Source: an uncultured Ruminococcus sp. (lineage in GTDB: Bacteria; Bacillota; Clostridia; Oscillospirales; Ruminococcaceae). From it: a DNA stretch of 5,238 nt. A program made the position numbers and the translations under genes. The notes below the pieces were generated by a model that did not search any database, was not told where the DNA came from, and worked only from the letters and a program-made list of their open reading frames with translations. The stretch spans positions 1 to 5,238 of the forward strand of contig CAMWVM010000129.1 in the NCBI GenBank assembly GCA_947177715.1, given 5' to 3'. Positions 1-5,238 of this stretch are shown piece after piece. Position 1 is the first letter of the stretch. Each line of letters begins with the position of its first letter.

Positions 1-563
1 GACATGGAATAAGCGGTTGCACCAGTGGGCGTGGAAAAAATAACTCCATCTGCTCTTAAAGAAGATATGGTCTTTCCGTTTTTGGAAACCTCAAAGTCTG
101 CAATTTTACAATCATCACTTTTTGAAATTACAACATCATTCAGTGCCGTAAACTTCAAATGCTCTGAATTTTTAGGTTCTACAGAAACCGAAAGCATCAT
201 ACGTCTGCTTGTTGTATATTCACCTTTGCACAGCTTTTCCAGCAGTCCGATCTGGTTATGCTCAAGAGAAGTCATAAATCCAAGGCGTCCGCAGTTTATT
301 CCCAAAATAGGCTTTTTATGAGTTGCAGCAAACTTTGCACACTTTAAAATTGTTCCGTCGCCGCCGATTACTACAATTACGTCGCAATCGCTTATAAAAG
401 TTGTTTCTTTTATAAAGTTAAGAAACTCCAGTTTACAAAACTCTTCCTTATATATTTCATCAATAAAAAGCTCTGCCCCGCAGTTATTCAGCACATTACA
501 CGCCACAGAGGTATATTCCGCACAATTCTTCTTATTCAGATTAGGAAAAATATATATTTTCAC
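1..563 (-). CDS. nadK: NAD kinase, 5' part (runs off the left edge)
   Basis: NAD kinase phosphorylates NAD to NADP in the cytoplasm and is the only usual source of NADP(H). The minus-strand frame starts at a GTG (561-563) and stays open for 187 codons to base 1, against roughly 280 residues in the family, so the C-terminal third is missing. Visible motifs are GGDGT at residues 67-71 (ATP/polyphosphate-binding loop), GINCGRLGF at 88-96, the Asn-Asp pair at 142-143 (LNDVVI), and RADGVIFSTPTGATAYS at 170-186, the NAD-binding signature. The GTG start is supported by AAAGGA eight bases upstream and by an N-terminus (VKIYIFPN) typical of the family. It lies 36 bases after tlyA and is probably cotranscribed with it. 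In clostridia argR and recN often follow, but they would be outside this window. The sequence matches the family right up to base 1, so the left edge is genuine. The identification is very secure. Confidence 0.97.
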   Translation of the reverse strand, partial: MKIYIFPNLNKKNCAEYTSVACNVLNNCGAELFIDEIYKEEFCKLEFLNFIKETTFISDCDVIVVIGGDGTILKCAKFAATHKKPILGINCGRLGFMTSLEHNQIGLLEKLCKGEYTTSRRMMLSVSVEPKNSEHLKFTALNDVVISKSDDCKIADFEVSKNGKTISSLRADGVIFSTPTGATAYSM

Positions 564-570
564 AGCCGTA

Positions 571-577
571 TTCCTTT
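571..577 (-). promoter_or_regulatory. Ribosome binding site of nadK
   Basis: The minus strand reads AAAGGAA here, with eight bases between AAAGGA and the GTG at 561-563. No in-frame ATG lies nearby, so this site decides the non-ATG start of nadK. Confidence 0.75.
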
Positions 578-599
578 CCGAAAAATTCTATAATATCAC

Positions 600-1412
600 T
601 CAGTTTTTACTTAAATTCAAAAATGCTGAGCTGACAAATTCTTTTATATTAATCTTCCCGCTGTTTTCAAGCGGCAAATCAGTTTTCTTTAAATAAGCCA
701 AATACTCAATGTTCCCGTCCCCGCCTTTAATTGGGGAGGGCGAAATTCCGAGAATGGCAAATCCACAGCTTTCAAAAAAATCCGAAAGCTCCTGAAGAAC
801 TCTCACATGGTCTTTTTTATCCTTAACAACACCCTTTTTATTAAGAGCTGTCCGTCCTGCTTCAAACTGCGGTTTTATAAGCATTATCATTTCACCGTTT
901 TCTGCAAGACACTCTTTGAGCGCGGGTATAACCAACCGCAGTGAAATAAATGATAAATCACCGCACATAAACTCCACAGAGTCACTGAAAAACTCAGGTG
1001 TGACATCTCTTACATTTACGCCCTCGCAATTTACAACACGTTTATCATTGACAAGCTCGTCCGCAAGCTGGCCGTGACCCACATCTATGGCATATACTTT
1101 TTTTGCGTCGTTTTCCAGCAAGACTTGTGTAAAACCGCCTGTTGACGCCCCAATATCCGCACAGCATTTATCCTTAACGCTTACATCAAAGCATTCAAAC
1201 GCACCTTTTAGCTTAAGCGCTCCCCTGCCCACATACTGATGCTTTTTATTGTCAGAAATAAGTATCTCACAATCCTCATCAACTGAAACTGAAGGTTTTG
1301 TAATTACCTTTCCATCAACCGAAACACTACCGTTTAAAATAATCTCCTTTGCTTTTGAGCGGCTTTTCACATAGGCTTTATCCACAAGAAAAACATCCAG
1401 TCTATTGCTCAT
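600..1412 (-). CDS. tlyA: TlyA family rRNA (cytidine-2'-O)-methyltransferase
   Basis: A complete 270-residue protein of normal family length. TlyA enzymes use S-adenosylmethionine to methylate ribose 2'-OH groups of cytidines at the ribosomal subunit interface. In mycobacteria these are in 16S and 23S rRNA, and loss gives capreomycin resistance. The older annotation 'hemolysin' is misleading. Residues 1-60 form an S4 RNA-binding domain (SNRLDVFLVDK, then SRSKAKEIILNGSVSVDGK). Residues 61-245 are an FtsJ/RrmJ-like Rossmann methyltransferase with SAM motif DIGASTGGFT at 86-95. K67, D152, K180 and E236 fall where I recall the catalytic K-D-K-E tetrad of mycobacterial TlyA, each shifted by two. 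The ATG at 1410-1412 lies inside the 3' end of dxs (11-base overlap), with AGAGGA 11 bases upstream, which suggests translational coupling. The exact rRNA target (one site or both) cannot be told from sequence. Confidence 0.95.
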   Translation of the reverse strand: MSNRLDVFLVDKAYVKSRSKAKEIILNGSVSVDGKVITKPSVSVDEDCEILISDNKKHQYVGRGALKLKGAFECFDVSVKDKCCADIGASTGGFTQVLLENDAKKVYAIDVGHGQLADELVNDKRVVNCEGVNVRDVTPEFFSDSVEFMCGDLSFISLRLVIPALKECLAENGEMIMLIKPQFEAGRTALNKKGVVKDKKDHVRVLQELSDFFESCGFAILGISPSPIKGGDGNIEYLAYLKKTDLPLENSGKINIKEFVSSAFLNLSKN

Positions 1413-3252
1413 AGCTCAGAAATTCCTCTATTTGATTCGCCATTTTTTTAGGCGAAAGATTCAACTCATCCAATAAATCAGCAACCTTTCCATGCTTCAC
1501 GAAATAGTCAATAGCAACAGGAGCAATATTGCTGCATACTGCCGCATATTTTTCCGAAATTGAGCCGTGATAATACGACTCCTCAAAGAAAAACACCAGC
1601 TTATAGCTTGAAATAATATCAATTATATCCTCTTCTATTGGGAAAATTTTTACTAATTTCAATGTATCACATTCAATATGACGATTTCTTAAAATTTCGC
1701 AAGCTGACAAAACATTGTTATACAGTCTGCCGTATGTAACTATCAGCACACCGTTTCCGTTGTCATGATATTCATATGACGTATTGATTTGAGATTTATT
1801 ATAATTCGACTTATCGTTACCTCTCGGATAACGTACTGCAACGATGCCGCTGTCCTCAAGCACCGCTTTTTTCAGGCACATTCTAAGCTCCTCATAGCAT
1901 GACGGAGAATAGATGGTTGTGTTTGGAATTGAAGTGAGAAACGGAACGTCAAATATACCCTGATGGGTTTCTCCGTCATCGCCCACAACGCCTGCCCTGT
2001 CAACGCCGATAACCACATGTGTATTGCATATGGAAAGGTCATGTAAAAGCTGGTCATATCCTCTTTGCAAAAATGACGAATACACTGCAAAAACAGGTAT
2101 CATTCCCATTGAAGCAAGTCCTCCGCAGAAAGTGACAGCATGCTCCTCGGCAATACCCACGTCAAAAAATCTCTGAGGATAAGCCTTGGCAAAATACTGA
2201 AGTCCTGTGCCGTATTTCATTGCCGCTGTTACAGCGCAAATATTTTTATGCTGTTCTCCAAGTTCAGTAAGCTCTTTTCCAAAGACTGATGAAAAGCTGT
2301 CAGCTAAAACCACATCGGGATTTCCTGTTGCAATTTCAAATGAACCAACTCCATGATATTCGCCCGGATTCTCCTCCGCCGGGGCATAGCCTTTTCCCTT
2401 AATAGTATTAACATGAACAAGGACAGGTCTGTGCAATGCTTTTGCTGCATTAAGCCCTTTTTCAAGCTCCTCGATATTATGTCCGTCAATAGGGCCGATA
2501 AAAGCCAGTCCTAAGTCTTCAAACATTGTGCTATGCAAAACCACATTTTTTAATGCGTTTTTCGAGCCTTTTAGTGCTTTTTTCAAGGGATTTCCCACAA
2601 CAGGCGTTTTATCAAGAGCTCTTTCGACCATGCTTTTTGTTTTATGATATCCTTCTTTGGTACGCATATTTGACAGATACTTTGCCACACTTCCCACGTT
2701 TTTAGAAATGGACATTTCATTATGATTTAAAATAATAATCAAGTTTGTATCACTTTTACCTGCATTATTCAGTCCTTCATATACCATTCCGCCGGTAAAA
2801 GCTCCGTCACCTAAAACAGCAACGGCAAAATGAGGATTTTGCTGAATTTTCATTGCTGTTGCAATGCCTAATGCTGCAGAAACGGAGTTTGAACTATGAC
2901 CGCTTATAAATGCATCATGTATAGACTCATCAGGACGACAGAATCCTGAAATACCATTTTCCTGTCTTAAAGTGTGAAATTGATCAGCTCTCCCCGTTAG
3001 AATTTTATGGGTATAAGCCTGATGTCCCACGTCCCAGATAATTTTATCTTCAGGAGAACTGAACACTCTATGAATTGCCAGCGACAGTTCGACCGTACCC
3101 AAATTCGAAGCAAGATGACCGCCATTTTTCGACACGGTGTCTATAAGCATTTTACGAACATCCTGACAGAGCTTATCACACTGATTCAGCGTAAGCTTTT
3201 TTAAATCGCCAGGAAGATTCATCTTATTCAAGTAATCTTTACATTTAGACAT
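1402..3252 (-). CDS. dxs: 1-deoxy-D-xylulose-5-phosphate synthase
   Basis: Dxs condenses pyruvate and glyceraldehyde 3-phosphate, with thiamine diphosphate, to DXP. This is the first step of the MEP isoprenoid pathway and also supplies thiamine and pyridoxal synthesis. The 616-residue protein is complete. The N-terminal thiamine-diphosphate domain shows GGHLASNLG (44-52), GHSSNSVSAALG (118-129), GDGA (148-151) and LNHNEMSIS (175-183), the last two forming the metal/diphosphate site, plus H300 in EYHGVG. The transketolase pyrimidine domain carries the catalytic glutamate E369 in GIAEEHAVTF. The substrate-phosphate region is DRAGVVGDDGETHQG (418-432), with D426 and H430, plus R419 and R477 (RYPRGN). 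The C-terminal transketolase domain runs from about 500 to 616. The ATG start lies 15 bases after ispA. Its ribosome site is a G-run rather than the AAAGGA used by its neighbours, so coupling to ispA translation is likely. No defect is visible. Confidence 0.98.
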   Translation of the reverse strand: MSKCKDYLNKMNLPGDLKKLTLNQCDKLCQDVRKMLIDTVSKNGGHLASNLGTVELSLAIHRVFSSPEDKIIWDVGHQAYTHKILTGRADQFHTLRQENGISGFCRPDESIHDAFISGHSSNSVSAALGIATAMKIQQNPHFAVAVLGDGAFTGGMVYEGLNNAGKSDTNLIIILNHNEMSISKNVGSVAKYLSNMRTKEGYHKTKSMVERALDKTPVVGNPLKKALKGSKNALKNVVLHSTMFEDLGLAFIGPIDGHNIEELEKGLNAAKALHRPVLVHVNTIKGKGYAPAEENPGEYHGVGSFEIATGNPDVVLADSFSSVFGKELTELGEQHKNICAVTAAMKYGTGLQYFAKAYPQRFFDVGIAEEHAVTFCGGLASMGMIPVFAVYSSFLQRGYDQLLHDLSICNTHVVIGVDRAGVVGDDGETHQGIFDVPFLTSIPNTTIYSPSCYEELRMCLKKAVLEDSGIVAVRYPRGNDKSNYNKSQINTSYEYHDNGNGVLIVTYGRLYNNVLSACEILRNRHIECDTLKLVKIFPIEEDIIDIISSYKLVFFFEESYYHGSISEKYAAVCSNIAPVAIDYFVKHGKVADLLDELNLSPKKMANQIEEFLSYEQ

Positions 3253-3267
3253 CCCACAACCCCCGAT

Positions 3268-4158
3268 TTAATTTCTGCGTTCAAGCAGACTTTTGGTAAC
3301 ATCATATAAAAATTCGTTATCCTTAAAATTATCAAGATGCCTGAGAGCCTCGGCTGTAAGCTTGTCCGCTGCAGCCTTAGACTCATCCAACCCCATAAGA
3401 GAAACATATGTGTTTTTATTTTGTTCATTGTCGCTTCCTATAGGTTTTCCCAACTCCTCAAAGCTTCCGGTTACGTCGAGAATATCGTCAACAATTTGGA
3501 ACGCTCTGCCCAATGAATTTGCATAGTCTGCTGCCGCAGGTATTTTCTCGAAATCCCCACCGAGGATAACACCCATGACGCAGGCTGCTTCAATAAGAGC
3601 ACCGGTTTTATGTTCCTGAAGTGTATTAAGCGTATCAAGAGAAATGGTTTTTCCTTCAGACTGCAAGTCGATAACCTGTCCTCCGATCATACCGCTTGTT
3701 CCCACTGCATGGGAAAGCACTGACACGAGCATAACGGCCTTATCTGCGGTTATTCTCTGTTCCATAGCGGCATTTGCTATAACCTCAAAAGCAAGAGTAT
3801 TAAGCGCATCCCCTGCAAGCAAAGCTATATTTTCAGGGAAAGCCCTATGGCAAGACGGCATTCCTCTACGGTAATCGTCGTTATCCATACAAGGCAGGTC
3901 GTCATGAATCAGAGAAAATGTATGAATCATTTCAATAGTGCAGGCAATGTCCAGATATTTGGACACATCCCCTCCGCACATACGACAAAATTCCAACATT
4001 AACACAGGTCTAAGGCGTTTTCCCCCTGCCATAAGCGAATATTCCATAGCTTCAAGAATAACTCCCTGTAAGCTATTTTTATTCTTTGTAAAGTCAAGCA
4101 GCTTCTCTTCAATTTTCTCGCAGTAGGTTTTAAGAATCAACTTATTATTTTCAGTCAC
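3268..4158 (-). CDS. ispA: Farnesyl diphosphate synthase (short-chain polyprenyl synthase)
   Basis: A trans-isoprenyl diphosphate synthase that adds isopentenyl diphosphate to dimethylallyl and geranyl diphosphate, giving C15 farnesyl diphosphate for undecaprenyl and other polyprenyl chains. The protein is all-helical, cytosolic, and complete at 296 residues, the usual length. Motifs in order are GGKRLRP (45-51), the first Asp-rich motif DDLPCMDND (86-94) followed by RRG (97-99), GGQ (159-161), KTG (184-186) and the second Asp-rich motif DDILD (224-228). The two-residue insertion in the first motif and the aromatic F81, five residues before it, fit a bacterial short-chain (C10/C15) enzyme rather than a longer-chain synthase, although F replaces the more usual Y. 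Product length is inferred, not proven. The start is GTG (4156-4158), ten bases after AAAGGA. It lies between xseB (45-base gap) and dxs (15-base gap), a standard clostridial order. Confidence 0.95.
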   Translation of the reverse strand: MTENNKLILKTYCEKIEEKLLDFTKNKNSLQGVILEAMEYSLMAGGKRLRPVLMLEFCRMCGGDVSKYLDIACTIEMIHTFSLIHDDLPCMDNDDYRRGMPSCHRAFPENIALLAGDALNTLAFEVIANAAMEQRITADKAVMLVSVLSHAVGTSGMIGGQVIDLQSEGKTISLDTLNTLQEHKTGALIEAACVMGVILGGDFEKIPAAADYANSLGRAFQIVDDILDVTGSFEELGKPIGSDNEQNKNTYVSLMGLDESKAAADKLTAEALRHLDNFKDNEFLYDVTKSLLERRN

Positions 4159-4168
4159 AAACGACCAT

Positions 4169-4174
4169 TCCTTT
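4169..4174 (-). promoter_or_regulatory. Ribosome binding site of ispA
   Basis: The minus strand reads AAAGGA, ten bases before the GTG at 4156-4158. An ATG at 4166-4168 sits one base after the site but is out of frame, and its reading frame ends after five codons (TGA at 4151-4153). The site therefore supports the GTG start for ispA. Confidence 0.65.
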
Positions 4175-4203
4175 CATTATTACGGCATATTTTAATGAAA
4201 TAT

Positions 4204-4392
4204 TTATTCCTGCGATTCCCCTGACGAAAGGGTTTTAACTTGAAGCTTTGCATTTTCCAGTGATTTTTTACAATCCACCGAAAGCTCAACCCCTTCTTTA
4301 TACAACTCAAGAGCCTCATCAAGAGAAAGCTTATCGCCTTCCATAGCTCTGACTATTTCATCAAGTCTTTTCATTGAATCTTCAAATGTCAT
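4204..4392 (-). CDS. xseB: Exodeoxyribonuclease VII small subunit
   Basis: XseB is the small partner of XseA. Several copies assemble with one large subunit into exonuclease VII, which degrades single-stranded DNA from both ends to oligonucleotides and takes part in mismatch repair and clearance of damaged DNA. The product is 62 residues, normal for the family, and forms an antiparallel helical hairpin. Recognisable segments are TFEDSMKRLDEIV, an acidic stretch ending in LSLDEALELYKEGVEL, and a second helix KKSLENAKLQV. I chose the ATG at 4390-4392 because family members start with MTFE-like sequence and AAAGGA lies 11 bases upstream. The frame also contains GTG (4399-4401) and TTG (4396-4398). 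GTG is too close to the ribosome site, while TTG at five bases is possible and would add two residues. The gene is separated from xseA by an unusually long gap but lies only 45 bases before ispA. Confidence 0.95.
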   Translation of the reverse strand: MTFEDSMKRLDEIVRAMEGDKLSLDEALELYKEGVELSVDCKKSLENAKLQVKTLSSGESQE

Positions 4393-4403
4393 ATTCAACA
4401 CAT

Positions 4404-4409
4404 TCCTTT
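4404..4409 (-). promoter_or_regulatory. Ribosome binding site of xseB
   Basis: The minus strand reads AAAGGA, 11 bases before the ATG at 4390-4392. An overlapping ATG at 4401-4403 begins a two-codon frame (ATG TGT TGA) and cannot encode xseB. The spacing argues against the in-frame GTG at 4399-4401 as the start. Confidence 0.6.
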
Positions 4410-4414
4410 CGCTT

Positions 4415-4440
4415 AAACGCTCGGTTTAATTAAAGCGTTT
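4415..4440 (-). repeat. Inverted repeat (hairpin) in the xseB leader
   Basis: AAACGCT (4415-4421) and AGCGTTT (4434-4440) are perfect inverted repeats around a 12-base loop, and the stem can extend by a G-U and an A-U pair. In the xseB mRNA the hairpin would end a few bases before the ribosome site and would not cover it. There is no U-run after it, so it does not look like a terminator. A role in mRNA stability or initiation is possible but unproven, and chance in AT-rich DNA cannot be excluded. Confidence 0.45.
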
Positions 4441-4506
4441 GAAAAGTCCCTTCACTTATAGCCTCTATTAGGCGTTTTTTGCACGCAAACGTACAACTAT
4501 GAATGA

Positions 4507-4536
4507 AATATAAACAAAGTTTGTAGGATTGCACAA
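4507..4536 (-). promoter_or_regulatory. Possible sigma-A type promoter for xseB and downstream genes
   Basis: On the minus strand TATATT (4507-4512) matches the -10 consensus at five of six positions. TTGTGC (4531-4536) matches the -35 consensus at only its first three, and the spacer is 18 bases. Transcription would start near base 4500, about 105 bases before xseB. The weak -35 makes this a candidate only. Its position beside a LexA-box-like palindrome and within an unusually long gap adds some weight. Confidence 0.3.
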
Positions 4537-4541
4537 ATCAT

Positions 4542-4555
4542 CAAACATCTGTTTG
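4542..4555 (-). promoter_or_regulatory. LexA (SOS) box-like palindrome upstream of xseB
   Basis: The minus strand reads CAAACAGATGTTTG. Compared with the Gram-positive LexA consensus CGAACRNRYGTTYG as I recall it, 13 of 14 positions agree; only the second base (A for G) differs. It lies five bases upstream of the candidate -35 element. SOS control of a single-strand DNA exonuclease would make sense. One short imperfect match in AT-rich DNA is weak evidence, and the same bases could simply form a small hairpin. Confidence 0.3.
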
Positions 4556-4601
4556 TGTAAAATAACAGTAAATTTAAAATAGTCGACCGCAAGGGTCTTC
4601 C

Positions 4602-5130
4602 TCACAGCACTATTTTTGCACATTTTATTGTATCTTTAAATCTGATTTCCACCAGGTCGCTTTTTTCAAGTTCCTCTCCTGAATAGACCACTTTTTTATT
4701 CTTTGTTGTAATGGTATATCCTCTATCGAGCACATTAAGGGGACTTAATGCATTAAGCTGGGCATAATACTTATCCAATTTATTTTCACTTTGCGTGATT
4801 TTCCGATTAGCAAGCATATCGAGCTTTTCTCTTGTTCTTAACAGGATATTTAAATCATTCTCCAATCTTTTTTCAGGGGAATGGAGTATAATTTTTTGCA
4901 ATAATCTCTGCAAAAGCAATTCCCGATCACTTAAAAAGCAGGAAAAGGCATCATTCAGTTTTTTTATCATATAATCTACAGAACCCACCAGCTCCGACAT
5001 TTGCGGTGAAGCAAGCTCTGCTGCCGCAGAGGGTGTTGGCGCTCTCAAATCAGAAGCATAATCCGCAAGTGTTGTATCCGTTTCATGCCCCACAGCCGAT
5101 ATTACAGGAGTCCTGCACTGATACACAGAC
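4602..5130 (-). CDS. xseA: Exodeoxyribonuclease VII large subunit, C-terminal part (5' part lost at contig end)
   Basis: XseA is the catalytic subunit of exonuclease VII and works with XseB on single-stranded DNA. Only the last 175 residues (stop at 4602-4604), of about 400 usual, are present. The fragment opens inside the catalytic domain with [17 protein letters not shown]. Here the His and Asp of GHETD (fragment residues 15 and 18) correspond to conserved catalytic-domain residues, and [17 protein letters not shown] (26-42) is the family signature. A long, charged coiled-coil region that binds XseB follows (about 45-125), then the C-terminal [13 protein letters not shown] (129-140) and a small beta domain ending KCAKIVL. 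The OB-fold N-terminus and the first half of the catalytic domain are missing. An open frame continues to 5189, but the 20 residues beyond 5130 are translated adapter sequence, not protein. The gene itself is probably intact in the organism; the truncation is an assembly edge. Confidence 0.95.
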
Positions 5131-5164
5131 ATGTCTATTATAAACATCTCCGAGCCCACGAGAC
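5131..5164 (+). other. Nextera transposase adapter read-through (artefact)
   Basis: Bases 5131-5149 match the 19-base Tn5 mosaic end as read through in Nextera libraries (CTGTCTCTTATACACATCT) at 16 of 19 positions. The three differences (5131, 5137, 5143) are all C to A. Bases 5150-5164 match the next adapter segment, CCGAGCCCACGAGAC, exactly. In total 31 of 34 positions agree, which cannot be chance or a natural transposon end. Genomic sequence therefore stops at about 5130. Confidence 0.97.
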
Positions 5165-5196
5165 TCCAGACCAAATAGAATGACGACATAGGCGTT
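5165..5196 (+). other. Index and degraded P7 flow-cell sequence (artefact)
   Basis: Bases 5165-5172 (tccagacc) occupy the position of the 8-base i7 index. Bases 5173-5196 then align without gaps to the 24-base P7 complement, but only 13 of 24 positions agree. Eight of the eleven mismatches are a pyrimidine called as A, the direction also seen in the adapter. The register and the context make this assignment convincing despite the errors. The index itself may contain miscalls. Confidence 0.85.
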
Positions 5197-5238
5197 AAAA
5201 AAAAAAAAGCGCCGGGGCCGGGAGGCGGGCGGGGGGGG
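5197..5238 (+). other. Poly-A then G-rich tail past the end of the insert (artefact)
   Basis: Twelve A bases (5197-5208) are followed by 30 bases of G and C with a single A, ending in a run of eight G. This is what two-colour Illumina instruments report after a read runs off its template. It is unlike the AT-rich genome beside it and has no biological meaning. Confidence 0.92.

Larger units (their letters stand above)
4393..4601. other. Non-coding gap between xseA and xseB
   Basis: These 209 bases contain no convincing gene on either strand. They hold the candidate SOS box, candidate promoter, leader hairpin and xseB ribosome site listed separately. Several ACAAA/TTTGT elements also cluster here, including ACAAAGTTTGT at 4514-4524, a 1-base-centred palindrome. 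Near the xseA stop a short GACC/GGTC stem (within 4584-4596) is too weak to call a terminator. The two exonuclease VII genes usually overlap or nearly touch, so the gap is notable. Confidence 0.7.

Noticed and set aside
25..321. Plus-strand open frame of 98 codons at the left end
   Set aside because: It lies opposite nadK, whose minus-strand frame carries all the NAD kinase motifs. The plus-strand product shows no recognisable features.
600..1412. Annotation of tlyA as a hemolysin or toxin
   Set aside because: The S4 plus FtsJ-like architecture, the SAM motif and the K-D-K-E tetrad identify an rRNA methyltransferase. No secretion signal or membrane segment is visible.
3228..3428. Minus-strand 66-codon frame spanning the ispA-dxs junction, and similar frames inside dxs and ispA
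   Set aside because: They are out-of-frame shadows of two full-length, motif-complete enzymes and have no ribosome sites of their own.
4461..4480. GCCT-loop-AGGC followed by a T-run on the plus strand, resembling a terminator
   Set aside because: The stem is only four base pairs, and no gene on the plus strand would use it.
4468..4548. A 26-codon minus-strand open frame in the xseA-xseB gap (starts MFDDLCNPTNF)
   Set aside because: There is no ribosome binding site before its ATG. Its start lies inside the palindrome, and a frame of this length is expected by chance.
5131..5149. Apparent Tn5-type transposon end beside a broken xseA, suggesting a transposon insertion
   Set aside because: The bases that follow are the synthetic Nextera adapter, an index and the P7 sequence with a poly-G tail, so this is library DNA and not a natural transposon.
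5209..5238. GC-rich, G-quadruplex-like tract at the right end
   Set aside because: It follows adapter and poly-A and has the form of dark-cycle G calls. It is not genomic.

Overview
The window is a stretch of AT-rich Gram-positive chromosome, and every gene lies on the minus strand. The order in the direction of transcription is xseA (3' part only), xseB, ispA, dxs, tlyA, nadK (5' part only). This order, the Shine-Dalgarno sequences of the AAAGGA type, and the MEP-pathway gene dxs inside the cluster all point to a clostridial firmicute, most likely an anaerobic gut lineage. The species cannot be named from the sequence. It is a housekeeping cluster. I see no tRNA or rRNA gene, CRISPR array, transposase or defence system.

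Layout from right to left. Bases 5131-5238 are not genomic: they are an Illumina Nextera adapter read-through, then an index, a degraded P7 end, poly-A and a G-rich tail. Bases 4602-5130 hold the last 175 codons of xseA, the large subunit of exonuclease VII. A 209-base non-coding gap (4393-4601) follows. It carries a LexA-box-like palindrome, a possible promoter and a hairpin. Then come xseB (4204-4392, small subunit), ispA (3268-4158, farnesyl diphosphate synthase), dxs (1402-3252, DXP synthase), tlyA (600-1412, S4-domain rRNA 2'-O-methyltransferase) and nadK (1-563, NAD kinase, running off the left edge).

The genes from xseB to nadK are tightly packed: gaps of 45, 15 and 36 bases plus one 11-base overlap (dxs/tlyA). 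They are therefore probably one transcription unit. Dxs makes DXP for the MEP isoprenoid pathway, and IspA condenses the resulting C5 units to C15 farnesyl diphosphate, which feeds undecaprenyl and other polyprenyl lipids. NAD kinase makes NADP, whose reduced form is used by the next MEP enzyme (DXR, not in this window). Exonuclease VII acts on single-stranded DNA, and TlyA modifies rRNA. Their linkage to the isoprenoid genes is a recurrent clostridial arrangement and not evidence of a shared pathway.

Two points deserve attention. The right end is a sequencing artefact that creates a false N-terminus on the xseA open frame. The xseA-xseB gap is unusually long and carries a candidate SOS operator and promoter. 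I found no new biological system here.
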